A stretch of DNA of 64,000 nucleotides, taken from Rhodoblastus sp963703385 (GTDB taxonomy: Bacteria; Pseudomonadota; Alphaproteobacteria; Rhizobiales; Beijerinckiaceae). The DNA lies in contig OY969816.1 in the NCBI GenBank assembly GCA_963703385.1, positions 620,001 through 684,000 on the forward strand, read 5' to 3'. Both the position numbers and the translations under genes were made by a program. The notes under the pieces are model-generated. The model was given only the letters and a program-made list of their open reading frames with translations, was not told the DNA's origin and did not search any database. Shown piece after piece: positions 1-8,689 of this stretch (position 1 is its first letter; every line of letters starts with the position of its first letter).

Positions 1-2
1 CG

Positions 3-446
3 GCGCTGAAAGGCCATGGCGTCGAGAAATTCCGCCAAAAGCTCGCGGGCTACATGCCGGCCGGCCCCTGGCTCTATCCCGAGGATCAGATTTCCGACGC
101 GCCCCTGCGGGCGCTCGCCGCCGAAATCACCCGCGAAAAGCTGTTCGAGCGCCTGCACGACGAATTGCCCTACCAGTCGACGGTCGAGACCACCATGTGG
201 ACGGACCAGAAGGACGGGTCCGCGCGGGTTGAACAAACGATTTTCGTGACACGCGACGGCCAGAAAAAAATCGTGATCGGCGAGGGCGGGCGTACCATCA
301 AGGCGATCGGCCAGGCGGCGCGCAAGGAAATCATCGAGGCGGCGGAACAGAACATCCACCTGTTCCTGTTCGTCAAAGTGCGCGAGAATTGGGGCGACGA
401 CCCGGAGCGTTATCGCGAGATGGGGCTGGAGTTCCCGAAAAACTGA
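3..446 (+). CDS. era: GTPase Era, C-terminal part (partial)
   Basis: This is the 3' end of era, cut by the window edge; about 147 residues are visible. Era is a GTPase that binds 16S rRNA near its 3' end and assists 30S subunit assembly. The visible part is the KH RNA-binding domain: the motif VIGEGGRTIKAIG (the GxxG loop of a KH fold) is followed by AARKEIIE and the usual Era ending with FVKVRENW and a short tail. The GTPase domain lies outside the window. recO follows 13 bases downstream on the same strand, the common era-recO order in alphaproteobacteria, so the two are probably cotranscribed. Identity is secure; the start cannot be seen. Confidence 0.95.
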   Translation, partial: ALKGHGVEKFRQKLAGYMPAGPWLYPEDQISDAPLRALAAEITREKLFERLHDELPYQSTVETTMWTDQKDGSARVEQTIFVTRDGQKKIVIGEGGRTIKAIGQAARKEIIEAAEQNIHLFLFVKVRENWGDDPERYREMGLEFPKN

Positions 447-459
447 GGAGCCTGCGGCC

Positions 460-1170
460 ATGGAATGGTCGGAGCGCGGCCTGATCCTCGGGTGCAAGAA
501 ACATGGCGAGACCAGCGTCATTCTGGAGCTGATGACGCGCGCCCATGGCCGCCATCTCGGCGTGGTCCGCGGCGGGCGCTCGAAAACCATGCAGCCGGTG
601 CTCCAGCCCGGCAACGAGGTCGAGGTTTTTTGGCGGGCGCGGCTGGAAGAGCACCTCGGGGTTTACACGGTCGACGCGGCGGTTCTGCGCACCGATCTGC
701 TGCTGTCGAATCCGCAAGGGCTGCATGGCGTCAACTGGCTCGGCGCGCTATTGCGGCTTCTGCCCGAGCGCGATCCCCATCCCGGCCTTTACGACCGCGC
801 CCAGGTTGTGCTCGAACATCTCGCCACGCCGCTGGCGCCGGCGCTTTTCGTTCATTTCGAACTGGCGCTGCTCGCCGAACTCGGTTTCGGGCTCGACCTC
901 GAGCAATGCGCGGCGACCGGCGCGCGCGACGAGCTGATCTATGTCTCGCCGAAATCGGGCCGCGCGGTGAGCCGCGAAGCCGGCGCGCCCTGGGCGGCAA
1001 AACTGCTGCCGCTGCCGGCTTTTTTACGCGAGGCGCCCGGCGCCCCGGTCGAGCGTGAAAGCTTGTGCGAGGGTTTTCGGCTCACCGGATTTTTCCTGAC
1101 CCGCGACGTTTTCGCCCCGCGCGGCCTGACCGCGCCGGAGTCGCGCGCCGCCTTCATCGCGCGGTTCTGA
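460..1170 (+). CDS. recO: DNA repair protein RecO
   Basis: RecO (236 residues, normal length) helps RecF and RecR load RecA onto SSB-coated single-stranded DNA in gap repair. The N-terminal OB-fold is recognisable from EWSERGLILGCKKHGE and HLGVVRGGRSK, and the central part carries the family pattern LEQCAATGARDELIYVSPKSG. The ATG at 460 is preceded by a GAGGAG ribosome binding site and lies just after the era stop codon, so translation is probably coupled to the era mRNA. No stop or frameshift is visible. A shadow reading frame at 465 is not a gene. Confidence 0.95.
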   Translation: MEWSERGLILGCKKHGETSVILELMTRAHGRHLGVVRGGRSKTMQPVLQPGNEVEVFWRARLEEHLGVYTVDAAVLRTDLLLSNPQGLHGVNWLGALLRLLPERDPHPGLYDRAQVVLEHLATPLAPALFVHFELALLAELGFGLDLEQCAATGARDELIYVSPKSGRAVSREAGAPWAAKLLPLPAFLREAPGAPVERESLCEGFRLTGFFLTRDVFAPRGLTAPESRAAFIARF

Positions 1171-1178
1171 GGGTCCAA

Positions 1179-1204
1179 GAAAAAAGCGGCCCGCAGCGGC
1201 CGCT
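1179..1204 (-). terminator. Intrinsic terminator of the small minus-strand gene
   Basis: Read on the minus strand, a GC stem (AGCGGCC / GGGCCGCT) is followed at once by TTTTTTCTT. It lies 24 bases after the stop of the small secreted protein gene, and also sits between this gene and recO, which converge. Confidence 0.7.
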
Positions 1205-1227
1205 GGTTCAACCAAAAATTGCGTGGC

Positions 1228-1461
1228 TCAATGGCACTCCCGCCGGGTCTCCTTGTGCGACACGCCATAGCCTTCGTCGGCCTCGACCTCGCGATCTTCG
1301 CATTGCTGGCGTTGGGTGGCGTCGGCTTGATCGGTGGCGCTGAAGTCCTGCGACCCGCCCTCCGCCATCACCTGACCCACCGGCGAAAGAGTGGCGAGGG
1401 CGAAAAATCCAAGAAGCGCCAGCAAAAACAATGCGGGCATCAGATGAATTGACGATTTCAT
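1228..1461 (-). CDS. Small secreted hypothetical protein
   Basis: A 77-residue protein that I do not recognise. The start at 1461 is chosen because GAGGAAG lies six bases upstream; longer starts at 1476 and 1548 lack such a site. It opens with MKSS and a hydrophobic stretch (LMPALFLLALLGFFALA) ending near QVMAEGG, a plausible Sec signal peptide. The mature part is short, polar and acidic, with a single cysteine and no known motif. It probably acts in the periplasm or is membrane-bound if uncleaved. A stem-loop terminator follows the stop. It faces recO and is divergent from parC. Confidence 0.6.
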   Translation of the reverse strand: MKSSIHLMPALFLLALLGFFALATLSPVGQVMAEGGSQDFSATDQADATQRQQCEDREVEADEGYGVSHKETRRECH

Positions 1462-1711
1462 GACTTCCTCAGTCATCGATCCCGACGCCAAAACCTCGCG
1501 ATGTGACGAATAGTCTTTCGCGATCGGGCCTTGAGCAGTCGAAATCAAAACAGTTCAGAGAGATTGCGGTTCCACCGGGGTGAAAATTTGTCTGTGTTCT
1601 ACCCCCCACGCCGCGGCCATGCTAGTGCCAAAAGGCCACATTTTTGGTTAAAAAATTTCGGTACAAATCGCGAACTTGAACCGGCGGCGCGGCTGCTCTA
1701 TGGCTTGACCC

Positions 1712-3958
1712 ATGGCCAAACCGCATGTGCCGCCGCCCGGCGAGAACAACCAGCCGATCAATCTGCGCGACGCGCTGGAAGAGCGCTATCTCGCCTATGC
1801 GCTGTCGACCATCATGGGCCGGGCGCTGCCGGACGCGCGCGACGGGCTCAAGCCCGTCCATCGCCGCATCCTCTACGGCATGCACATCTTGCGGCTCGAT
1901 CCCGGCGCGCCGTTCAAGAAATGCGCGAAAATCGTCGGCGACGTGATGGGCTCGTTCCATCCCCATGGCGACCAGGCGATCTATGACGCCCTGGTGCGCC
2001 TCGCGCAGGATTTCTCCTCGCGCTATCCGCTGGTGGACGGGCAGGGCAATTTCGGCAATATCGACGGCGACGGCGCCGCCGCCTACCGCTATACCGAAGC
2101 GCGCATGACCGAGGTCGCGCGGGCTCTTCTCGAAGGCATCGACGAAGACGCCATCGATTTTCGCGAAAATTATTCCGGGGACCTCAAGGAGCCGGTGGTT
2201 CTGCCCGCCGCTTTCCCCAACCTGCTCGCCAATGGCGCGCAGGGCATCGCGGTCGGCATGGCGACCTCGATCCCGCCCCATAATGTCGCCGAGCTTTGCG
2301 ACGCCGCGCTCTATCTCATCGCCAATCGACAAGCCGATTCCGACCAGCTCATGACCTTCGTGCCGGGGCCGGATTTCCCGACCGGCGGCGTGATCGTCGA
2401 TACGCGCGAAACCATCGCCGAAACCTATCGCACCGGGCGCGGCTCCTTCCGCATCCGCGCCCGCTGGGTGAAGGAAGAGTCCGCGCGAGGTGTGTGGACC
2501 GCCGTCGTTACGGAAATTCCCTATGGCGTGCAGAAATCGCGGCTGATCGAGAAGCTGGCCGAACTGGTCAACGAGAAGAAACTGCCGCTGCTCGCCGATG
2601 TGCGCGACGAATCGGCGGAAGACGTGCGCATCGTGCTGGAGCCGAGGGCGCGGAATGTGGACGCGGGCGTGATGATGGAAAGCCTGTTCCGCATGAGCGA
2701 GCTGGAAAGCCGCTTCGCCATGAACATGAATGTTCTGGTCGATGGCGTGGTTCCGCGCGTGCTTTCCCTGCCCGAGGCCCTGCGGCAATGGCTCGACCAT
2801 CGCCGCAATGTGCTGATCCGCCGCTCGCGCTATCGACTGTTCGAGATCGAGCGCCGGCTCGAAGTTTTGGCCGGCATGATCGTCGCCTTCCTCAATCTCG
2901 ACGAGGTGATCCGCATCATCCGCGAGGAGGACGAACCCAAGGAAAAGCTGAAAACCACCTTCGCGCTCACCGACAACCAGGCCAATTACATCCTCGACAC
3001 CCGCCTGCGCTCCTTGCGCCGGCTGGAGGAAATGGAGCTGCGCAACGAACACGCCGAACTGTTGCAGGAAAAGGCCGATATCGAGGCCTTGCTCGGCAGC
3101 GAATCGAACCAGTGGAAGACGATCACCTGGGAAATCCGCGAGATCAAGAAGAAATGGGGCCTGATGACGGCGCTGGGCAAGCGCCGGACCACATTCGAGG
3201 CGCCGCCCCGGGGCGCGGAAAATTTCGATCTCGCCGATGTTCTGGTCGAGCGCGAGCCGGTCACCGTCGTCGTCAGCCAAAAAGGCTGGATTCGCGCGCT
3301 GAAAGGCCAGGTCGCGGACCTTTCCAGCCTGCAGTTCAAGGGCGACAATTCTTTGCGCCTGTCCTTCTTCGCCGAGACGACCTCGAAAATCCTGGTGCTT
3401 GCCACCGACGGCAAGATTTTCACCCTTGATGCGTCGAAACTGCCGGGCGGGCGCGGCGCCGGCGAACCGATCCGCCTGCTCGCCGATATCGACGACAATG
3501 TTGATGTCGCGGCAGTTTTCGCCTATGCGCCGAGGACGACCATGATCGTCGCCTCAAGCGACGGACGCGGCTTCCTGGCGAGCCAGGACGACATGATCGG
3601 CAACACCCGCAAGGGCAAGATGTTTTTGGGCGTGGACGCGCCGGCCAAGGCGCGGTTCATCGTCCCGGTCGAGGGCGATCATGTCGCCGCGATCGGCGAG
3701 AACCGGAAACTCTTGTGCTTCCCGCTGTCGGAACTGCCGGAAATGACCCGCGGCAAGGGCGTGCGCATCCAGCGCTACAAGGACGGCGGCCTGTCCGACA
3801 TCAAGACTTTTACGCTCGGTGAAGGCCTGAGCTGGATCGATCCGGCCGGACGCGTCTTCAATGTCGCAGCTCAGGCCCTGACCGAATGGCTCGGCCACCG
3901 CGCCGACGCCGGCCGCCTGCCGCCCAAGGGGTTTCCGAAGGCGAACAGGTTTTCGTGA
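1712..3958 (+). CDS. parC: DNA topoisomerase IV subunit A
   Basis: ParC (748 residues) is the DNA-breaking subunit of topoisomerase IV, which unlinks daughter chromosomes together with ParE (not in this window). The N-terminus has the quinolone-region motif HPHGDQAIYDALVR and the active-site tyrosine in AAAYRYTEARMTE. The middle contains the GNFGN signature and NGAQGIAVGMAT. The C-terminus is the shortened beta-pinwheel typical of alphaproteobacterial ParC rather than the longer six-blade domain of GyrA, which is why parC is preferred over gyrA. Divergent from the small gene at 1228-1461. No frameshift seen. Confidence 0.93.
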   Translation: MAKPHVPPPGENNQPINLRDALEERYLAYALSTIMGRALPDARDGLKPVHRRILYGMHILRLDPGAPFKKCAKIVGDVMGSFHPHGDQAIYDALVRLAQDFSSRYPLVDGQGNFGNIDGDGAAAYRYTEARMTEVARALLEGIDEDAIDFRENYSGDLKEPVVLPAAFPNLLANGAQGIAVGMATSIPPHNVAELCDAALYLIANRQADSDQLMTFVPGPDFPTGGVIVDTRETIAETYRTGRGSFRIRARWVKEESARGVWTAVVTEIPYGVQKSRLIEKLAELVNEKKLPLLADVRDESAEDVRIVLEPRARNVDAGVMMESLFRMSELESRFAMNMNVLVDGVVPRVLSLPEALRQWLDHRRNVLIRRSRYRLFEIERRLEVLAGMIVAFLNLDEVIRIIREEDEPKEKLKTTFALTDNQANYILDTRLRSLRRLEEMELRNEHAELLQEKADIEALLGSESNQWKTITWEIREIKKKWGLMTALGKRRTTFEAPPRGAENFDLADVLVEREPVTVVVSQKGWIRALKGQVADLSSLQFKGDNSLRLSFFAETTSKILVLATDGKIFTLDASKLPGGRGAGEPIRLLADIDDNVDVAAVFAYAPRTTMIVASSDGRGFLASQDDMIGNTRKGKMFLGVDAPAKARFIVPVEGDHVAAIGENRKLLCFPLSELPEMTRGKGVRIQRYKDGGLSDIKTFTLGEGLSWIDPAGRVFNVAAQALTEWLGHRADAGRLPPKGFPKANRFS

Positions 3959-4047
3959 GTGGGTGAGGCAGGCAAGTGTGAATTCAAGAACGTCTGGATC
4001 GCCTCGCGCGTATCGGCATTGCATATACATCGGCGCATTTTGAGACC

Positions 4048-4404
4048 ATGTCCAAAACCAGTCGTTCCTCGCCGCAAATCGCTGTGGCCGCTTCCGCGGC
4101 AATCACGGAGCGCGCGTCCGCGACCAATTCCGAAGGCGGCATCAATCTTCGGATCGAGGCGAAAACCAGACAGCTCATTGACGACGCAGCCGCGGTTCTC
4201 GGCGAGACGGGCGCCGAATTCATCATCGAATGCGCCCGCCGGCAGGCGATGGATGTACTGCTGGATGAACGACGTTTCGTTATTAATTCTGATGGTTACG
4301 ATCAGTTCCTGAATGAGCTCGACAAACTGCCTGCGCCGGGGCCGCGGCTGCGCTCCTTGCCGTGCCGGCCGCCGACCGCCCAAGCGGTTTGCGAAGAGCA
4401 GTAG
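4048..4404 (+). CDS. DUF1778 (TacA-type) antitoxin, orphan
   Basis: A 118-residue protein with a central ribbon-helix-helix DUF1778 domain: INLRIEAKTRQLIDDAA, then GETGAEFIIECARRQA and LLDERRFVINSDGYDQFL. Members are DNA-binding antitoxins that repress their operon and neutralise a GNAT-fold acetyltransferase toxin (TacT/AtaT), normally encoded immediately downstream with a short overlap. Here no toxin follows; the next gene is murI, converging 13 bases away. The C-terminal tail (after residue 100) does not resemble the usual tryptophan-rich toxin-neutralising end and may be altered. The first 35 residues are low-complexity. The start is plausible but its ribosome binding site is weak. Confidence 0.75.
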   Translation: MSKTSRSSPQIAVAASAAITERASATNSEGGINLRIEAKTRQLIDDAAAVLGETGAEFIIECARRQAMDVLLDERRFVINSDGYDQFLNELDKLPAPGPRLRSLPCRPPTAQAVCEEQ

Positions 4405-4417
4405 GTTCGGCTGAGCC

Positions 4418-5242
4418 TCACGCCAAGGCGCGCGACAGGCCTTCGCGCGCGATCTTTTCCCGCAGAACCTCGATGGTCTTCAAGAGGCGCGGGGCAGGCG
4501 CCGCGCCGCTGGTGAAGACGAAGGCGAAGGCGGCGTCGCGCACGGCGTGCGTCGGGAAGCGCTCCGAGAGGACATGGTCGGCGCGCCGCGCGATGGCCGG
4601 GGCTGGGTCGATCCAGCGGACCGGCCAGGGCGCGAGCCGGCCAAAAAAATCGAGCAGCAGCGGATAATGGGTGCAGGCCAGCACGATCGAATCGCTGCGC
4701 CGGCCGTCCCGCTCGACAAAACAGGGCGCGATTTCGCGCGCGATCGCCGCGTCCGCGACGCCTTCGCCCTGCATGAACGCTTCGGCGAGGCCGGCGAGAT
4801 TGGTCGAGCCGACCAAAGTCACCTGGCAATCGCCGGCGAATTGCTCGATCAGGTCGCGGGTATAGTCGCGCGCCACCGTGCCGGGCGTGGCCAGGACCGA
4901 AACGAGCCGCGAGCGCGATCCTTCCGCCGCCGGCTTGATCGCCGGGACCGTGCCGACAAAGGGAATCTTGGGCCAGCGCGCCCGCAGCAGCGGCAGGACC
5001 AGGGTCGAGGCGGTGTTGCAGGCGATGACCACGCCATCGGGCGCATGTCCGGCGATCAGCCCTTCGAGAGCGGCGAGAACCAGAGCCTTGACCTCCTCCT
5101 CGGATTTCGAGCCATAGGGAAAGCCAAGATCGTCAGCGGCATAGACATAATCCGCGTCCGGGCGCTGCGCGGCGAGCGCGCGGAACACAGTGAGCCCGCC
5201 GAGGCCGGAATCGAAGACGAGAATTTTTGGCGCGCGATTCAT
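4418..5242 (-). CDS. murI: Glutamate racemase
   Basis: MurI converts L-glutamate to D-glutamate for peptidoglycan synthesis in the cytoplasm. The protein (about 274 residues) has both catalytic-cysteine motifs: VIACNTASTLVLP in the N-terminal half and LACTHYPLL in the C-terminal half. It also has the N-terminal VFDSGLGGLTVF. The ATG at 5242 begins with NRAPKIL, matching typical N-termini; an in-frame TTG at 5266 would add eight residues, and neither start has a strong ribosome binding site. It converges on the orphan antitoxin gene and is divergent from rpsD. Confidence 0.95.
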   Translation of the reverse strand: MNRAPKILVFDSGLGGLTVFRALAAQRPDADYVYAADDLGFPYGSKSEEEVKALVLAALEGLIAGHAPDGVVIACNTASTLVLPLLRARWPKIPFVGTVPAIKPAAEGSRSRLVSVLATPGTVARDYTRDLIEQFAGDCQVTLVGSTNLAGLAEAFMQGEGVADAAIAREIAPCFVERDGRRSDSIVLACTHYPLLLDFFGRLAPWPVRWIDPAPAIARRADHVLSERFPTHAVRDAAFAFVFTSGAAPAPRLLKTIEVLREKIAREGLSRALA

Positions 5243-5609
5243 TGCAGCGAAGGCTGAGGCTCCCAAAACCAGATCACGCTTTTAAGCTGAATGAAGCGTT
5301 AAGCGCAAACCGAGCCGCCTGAGGCCTTGACGCGGATTGTCTGCGCCTGTAGGGATGCGCCTTCTTTCGCGCCCGTTTTGCGGGCGCGAGACTTTGTTCG
5401 CACCCGTGACCGCTCCTTTGTGAAGTGAGCCGTCTGTCGATCTGCGTGCATATTCCGAAAAAGTTGCAGACTTTTTCGATCAGAATATGCGCAAAAAAAT
5501 GCAGATAGAGGAGGGCGCGTTCCACCCGCGCGGCGGGGGGACGCTTTTGCGCGCTGCGGTTTCGCGGCGCCGCCGGGTTGTCCTCATGCCGCACCATGTC
5601 GAGGACAAT
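5243..5609. other. Intergenic region murI-rpsD with divergent promoters
   Basis: About 370 bases without a gene. It must hold the promoters of murI and rpsD. The only structured element seen is the dispersed palindrome at 5448-5490. Reading frames that extend rpsD upstream to 5487 run through this palindrome and are not considered coding. Confidence 0.6.
5448..5490. repeat. Dispersed 43-base palindrome, copy 1
   Basis: Arms GCATATTC and GAATATGC enclose a second inverted pair (GAAAAAGT and ACTTTTTC) around a small loop. The same element occurs at 10766-10809, 34037-34080 and 43651-43693. The copy at 43651 has the same 43-base length and differs at about four positions. It would fold into a long hairpin in RNA or single-stranded DNA. 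Confidence 0.85.
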
Positions 5610-6227
5610 ATGACCAAGCGTTCCGAAGCCAAGTATAAAATCGACCGCCGCATGGGCCAGAACATCTGGGGCCGCCCCAAGAGCCCGGTCAACCGTCGTG
5701 AATATGGCCCGGGCCAGCACGGCCAGCGCCGCAAGGGCAAGCTGTCCGATTTCGGCACCCAGCTCAAGGCCAAGCAGAAGCTGAAAGGCTATTACGGCAA
5801 TATTTCCGAAAAGCAGTTCCGCAAATATTACGCCGAAGCGATCCGCATGCGCGGCGACTCGGGCGACAACATGATCGGCCTGCTGGAGCGCCGCCTCGAC
5901 GCCATCGTCTATCGCGCCAAATTCGTCGCGACGGTTTTCGCCGCGCGCCAGTTCGTCAATCATGGCCATGTCAAGGTCAACGGCCGCCGGGTCAACATCG
6001 CCTCCTATCTGGTCAAGCCGGGCGACGTGGTCGAGGTCAAGGAAGCCTCGCGCCAGCTGGTCATAGTGCTCGAATCGGTTGGCCTGTCCGAGCGTGACGT
6101 GCCGGAATATTACGAGGTCGATCATTCCAAGATGACGGCCAAGCTGACCCGCATCCCGCTGCCGAGCGAAGTGCCCTATCCGGTTCAGATGGAGCCGAAT
6201 CTGGTCATCGAATTCTATTCGCGGTGA
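5610..6227 (+). CDS. rpsD: 30S ribosomal protein S4
   Basis: S4 (205 residues) is a primary 16S rRNA-binding protein that nucleates assembly of the 30S body. The sequence opens MTKRSEAKYKIDRRMG, has the SPVNRREYGPGQHGQRR segment typical of alphaproteobacterial S4, and an S4 RNA-binding domain (LLERRLDAIVYRAKF ... VNGRRVNIASYLVKPGD). The start at 5610 is preferred over the longer frame at 5487 because it matches the family N-terminus and has GAGGAC just upstream. It stands alone, as in other alphaproteobacteria, with its own intrinsic terminator, behind which a group II intron has inserted. Confidence 0.97.
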   Translation: MTKRSEAKYKIDRRMGQNIWGRPKSPVNRREYGPGQHGQRRKGKLSDFGTQLKAKQKLKGYYGNISEKQFRKYYAEAIRMRGDSGDNMIGLLERRLDAIVYRAKFVATVFAARQFVNHGHVKVNGRRVNIASYLVKPGDVVEVKEASRQLVIVLESVGLSERDVPEYYEVDHSKMTAKLTRIPLPSEVPYPVQMEPNLVIEFYSR

Positions 6228-6276
6228 TTTTTCAGCCTGCGGGCCGCAAACGCCGGTTCGCGCGTCCAAGAGATCG

Positions 6277-6302
6277 AAAGGCCGCCTTCGGGCGGCCTTT
6301 TT
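6277..6302 (+). terminator. Intrinsic terminator of rpsD
   Basis: Perfect stem AAAGGCCGCC / GGCGGCCTTT around a TTCG tetraloop, followed by further T residues, 50 bases after the rpsD stop. The group II intron begins about four bases behind it, the insertion position characteristic of class C introns. Confidence 0.93.
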
Positions 6303-6305
6303 CGT

Positions 6306-8145
6306 GTGCGCCCAGCATGGGCGCATTCTTGTGGGTGGAAGTCCCACCGTAAGCTGGTCACGGCAAACGAAGTGAAGCGCAACTGCGGAAGGGTGACCGA
6401 CCGTGGGGAGGAAGCGTGGATCGAAGCTGCGGGCCGATGAACAAGAACCGGATAGAAGGCGCTGCCGACCAGGGCGAGCGGGCATGAAACCGCGAAGCTC
6501 TCGTGATCAAAGGGAAGCGGCGTAAATCCGGCGGTCGCGCAGTGAAGGAATGCGCTCTTACCTGGGGAGGTCTCGCCTCACGCCTGAAAGGGCGACGGTG
6601 TCGAGCCGGAGCGAGAAGTCAGCAGAGGTCGTAGTAGTTGGTGGGAGACCGCTGGCGAAGGGCCGAACGAGGGAAAGTGTTCGACGCCGTGTCGATGCGG
6701 AGCACATTGCATCAGATGCCTGTGCAAACAGGGCGGTCCGGGACAGCGGGCGGTGAAGCCGCGCGCGAACTCGAACAGCGATGAAGTGCTCGGCCCGCGA
6801 CATGAGACGGGCGACACAGGGTCGGGGCTGCTACAAGCGGCTCTGACGCGGGAGAACCTGCAACAGGCTTGGAAACGGGTGCGGTCCAACAAAGGGGCGG
6901 CCGGTGTTGACGGTCTGAATATCGACCAGACCGCCGAATATCTGCGCGCCGCATGGCCCACGATCCGCGAACAATTGTTGTCAGGCAGGTACCGGCCGAT
7001 GCCGGTGCGACGGGTGACGATCCCGAAACCTGATGGCGGCGAGCGTGAGCTTGGCATCCCGACGGTGACGGATCGGCTGATCCAGCAGGCGTTGCTACAA
7101 GTCCTGCAACCCATCCTTGACCCAAGCTTCAGCAAACACAGCTACGGTTTCCGTCCTGGTCGAAGCGCGCATGACGCCGTACTCGCGGCGCAATCATACG
7201 TGCAATCGGGCCGGCGAATCGTGGTGGATGTGGACCTGGAGAAATTCTTCGATCGGGTCAATCACGACATCCTCATCGACCGCCTGCGAAAGCGGATCGT
7301 GGACGCCGGTGTCATCCGGTTGGTCCGGGTCTACTTGCACAGCGGGATCATGGCGGATGGCGTGATCCTGGAGCGCGCGAAAGGAACTCCGCAAGGAGGG
7401 CCGCTCTCGCCGCTGCTGGCGAATGTCCTGCTCGATGAGGTGGACAAGGAGTTGGAGCGTCGAGGCCATTACTTCGTGCGCTATGCCGACGACGCGAACG
7501 TCTATGTTCGTAGCCGGAAAGCGGGCGAACGGGTGATGGCGCTGCTTCGACGGCTGTATGGCGCACTGCGTCTCACGGTCAACGAAGCCAAAAGCGCGGT
7601 GGCGAGCGTGTTTGGCCGCAAGTTCCTAGGCTACAGCTTCTGGACGGCCCCAGGGGGCGCGGTCAAGCGAGGGGTCGCCGCCAAGCCGATGGCGACGTTC
7701 AAACAACGCATCCGGCAACTCACCCGCCGCTCAGGCGGGCGCGGCATGCAGGATGTGGTGGACCGCTTACGGACTTACGTCCTGGGATGGAAGGCTTACT
7801 TCCGATTGGCGCAAACACCGAAGGTCTGGCTAAAACTGGATCAATGGATGCGCCACCGGCTGCGGGCCATCCAGCTTAAGCAGTGGAAACGCGGCAAGAC
7901 CATGCACCGAGAACTGCTGGCGCTCGGAGCCAAACCCAACGTGGCGCGAACAATCGCGGCAAACAGCCGCCGCTGGTGGCGCAACAGTGGGCTCCTCCTT
8001 AACGCCGTGCTGACTCTGCAATGGTTGGACAAGCTGGGGATGCCCCGTCTCTCCTAACCTCAATCCCTCGAACCGCCCGGTGCGGACCCGCATGCCGGGT
8101 GGTGTGGCAGGGGTGCGATCCGACAGGATCGCCCTCTATGCCTAT
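6306..8145 (+). mobile_element. Group II intron (class C type)
   Basis: A complete ribozyme element of about 1.84 kb. The 5' end GTGCGCCCAGCATGGGCGC matches the GUGCG consensus of group II introns. The 3' end has a domain V hairpin at about 8065-8100 (arms around GTGCGGACCCGCAT) followed by a domain VI hairpin near 8108-8140 and an end close to CTCTATGCCTAT. Domain IV carries a reverse transcriptase/maturase. Insertion right after an intrinsic terminator plus an ORF lacking an endonuclease domain is typical of bacterial class C introns. The exact 3' boundary is uncertain by a few bases; it abuts the stop codon of the next, minus-strand gene. Confidence 0.85.
6753..8057 (+). CDS. Group II intron reverse transcriptase/maturase
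   Basis: A 434-residue intron-encoded protein that helps the intron RNA splice and copies it into DNA during retrohoming. The RT domain has the conserved blocks IPKPDGGERELGIPTVTDRL, YGFRPGRSAHDAV, DVDLEKFFDRVNHD, GTPQGGPLSPLLAN and the catalytic YADD box in FVRYADDANVYV. The C-terminal maturase (X) domain follows (GWKAYFRLAQTPKVW, then WKRGKTMHRELLALG and RRWWRNS). No HNH endonuclease domain follows, as in class C introns. The frame opens with GTG at 6753. All RT motifs look intact, so the element could be mobile. Confidence 0.95.
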   Translation: MKPRANSNSDEVLGPRHETGDTGSGLLQAALTRENLQQAWKRVRSNKGAAGVDGLNIDQTAEYLRAAWPTIREQLLSGRYRPMPVRRVTIPKPDGGERELGIPTVTDRLIQQALLQVLQPILDPSFSKHSYGFRPGRSAHDAVLAAQSYVQSGRRIVVDVDLEKFFDRVNHDILIDRLRKRIVDAGVIRLVRVYLHSGIMADGVILERAKGTPQGGPLSPLLANVLLDEVDKELERRGHYFVRYADDANVYVRSRKAGERVMALLRRLYGALRLTVNEAKSAVASVFGRKFLGYSFWTAPGGAVKRGVAAKPMATFKQRIRQLTRRSGGRGMQDVVDRLRTYVLGWKAYFRLAQTPKVWLKLDQWMRHRLRAIQLKQWKRGKTMHRELLALGAKPNVARTIAANSRRWWRNSGLLLNAVLTLQWLDKLGMPRLS

Positions 8146-8357
8146 TATCCGATCCGGTCCTTGTCGCGCAGGCGCGCCGTCTCGCGCCTCTCGCGCTGGA
8201 TCACGCCCCAGGCGACGACCACCACGAGAATCACGCCATCGGTGATCATCAGCTTGATGAAGGTCTCGGGGTCCCAGACCCGGAGCCAGAGCTGCGCCAG
8301 CGCCGCCGCGGCGCCGGCGAGAAAAAGCGCGAAAACTGCGCCAAGGGTCCAGTTCAT
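8145..8357 (-). CDS. Small two-helix membrane protein
   Basis: A 70-residue protein of unknown function with two hydrophobic segments (about residues 4-25 and 35-53) and a positively charged C-terminus (RERRETARLRDKDR), suggesting an inner-membrane hairpin with the tail in the cytoplasm. Its ATG overlaps the stop of the YbjQ-like gene (ATGA), so the two are translationally coupled. Its stop codon lies exactly at the inferred 3' junction of the group II intron, so the original downstream sequence has been displaced. Family not recognised. Confidence 0.65.
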   Translation of the reverse strand: MNWTLGAVFALFLAGAAAALAQLWLRVWDPETFIKLMITDGVILVVVVAWGVIQRERRETARLRDKDRIG

Positions 8358-8689
8358 GGCCGTTCCGCCTCGGCCACGACGGCGGTCCCGTAACAGATGA
8401 CTTCGGTGACGCCGTTCATGATCTCGTTGGCGTCATAACGCATCATGACAATGGCGTTGGCGCCATTGGCGTCGGCGTGTTCGCACATCATCCGGTACGA
8501 TTCGGTGCGGGCCCGCTCGCACAGATTGGTACAGACGGTGATATTGCCGCCGAACAGCGTTTGCACCACGCCGGCGAAATTGCCGACGATGGAGCGTGAC
8601 CGCACCACAATGCCACGCACGACGCCGATATTTCGGACCACGCGATAGCCGGGCAGGTCCAGTCCCGTCGTCACCATTTGCTGCTGCAT
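8354..8689 (-). CDS. YbjQ-family (UPF0145) heavy-metal-binding-domain protein
   Basis: About 111 residues, close to the usual 105-110 for this family. Conserved features are DLPGYRVVRNIGVVRG, the glycine-rich stretch after SRSIVGN, and the ending NANAIVMMRYD-like segment (GANAIVMMRYDANE) with ICYGTAVV. The family forms pentameric beta-rich complexes of unsettled function. The start at 8689 is chosen because GAGGG lies five bases upstream and gives the family length; a start at 8725 would add 12 residues. Overlaps the following membrane protein gene by four bases, pointing to a shared role. Confidence 0.85.
   Translation of the reverse strand: MQQQMVTTGLDLPGYRVVRNIGVVRGIVVRSRSIVGNFAGVVQTLFGGNITVCTNLCERARTESYRMMCEHADANGANAIVMMRYDANEIMNGVTEVICYGTAVVAEAERP

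Noticed and set aside
1622..3280. Minus-strand open frame of 552 codons opposite parC
   Set aside because: Antisense shadow of parC.
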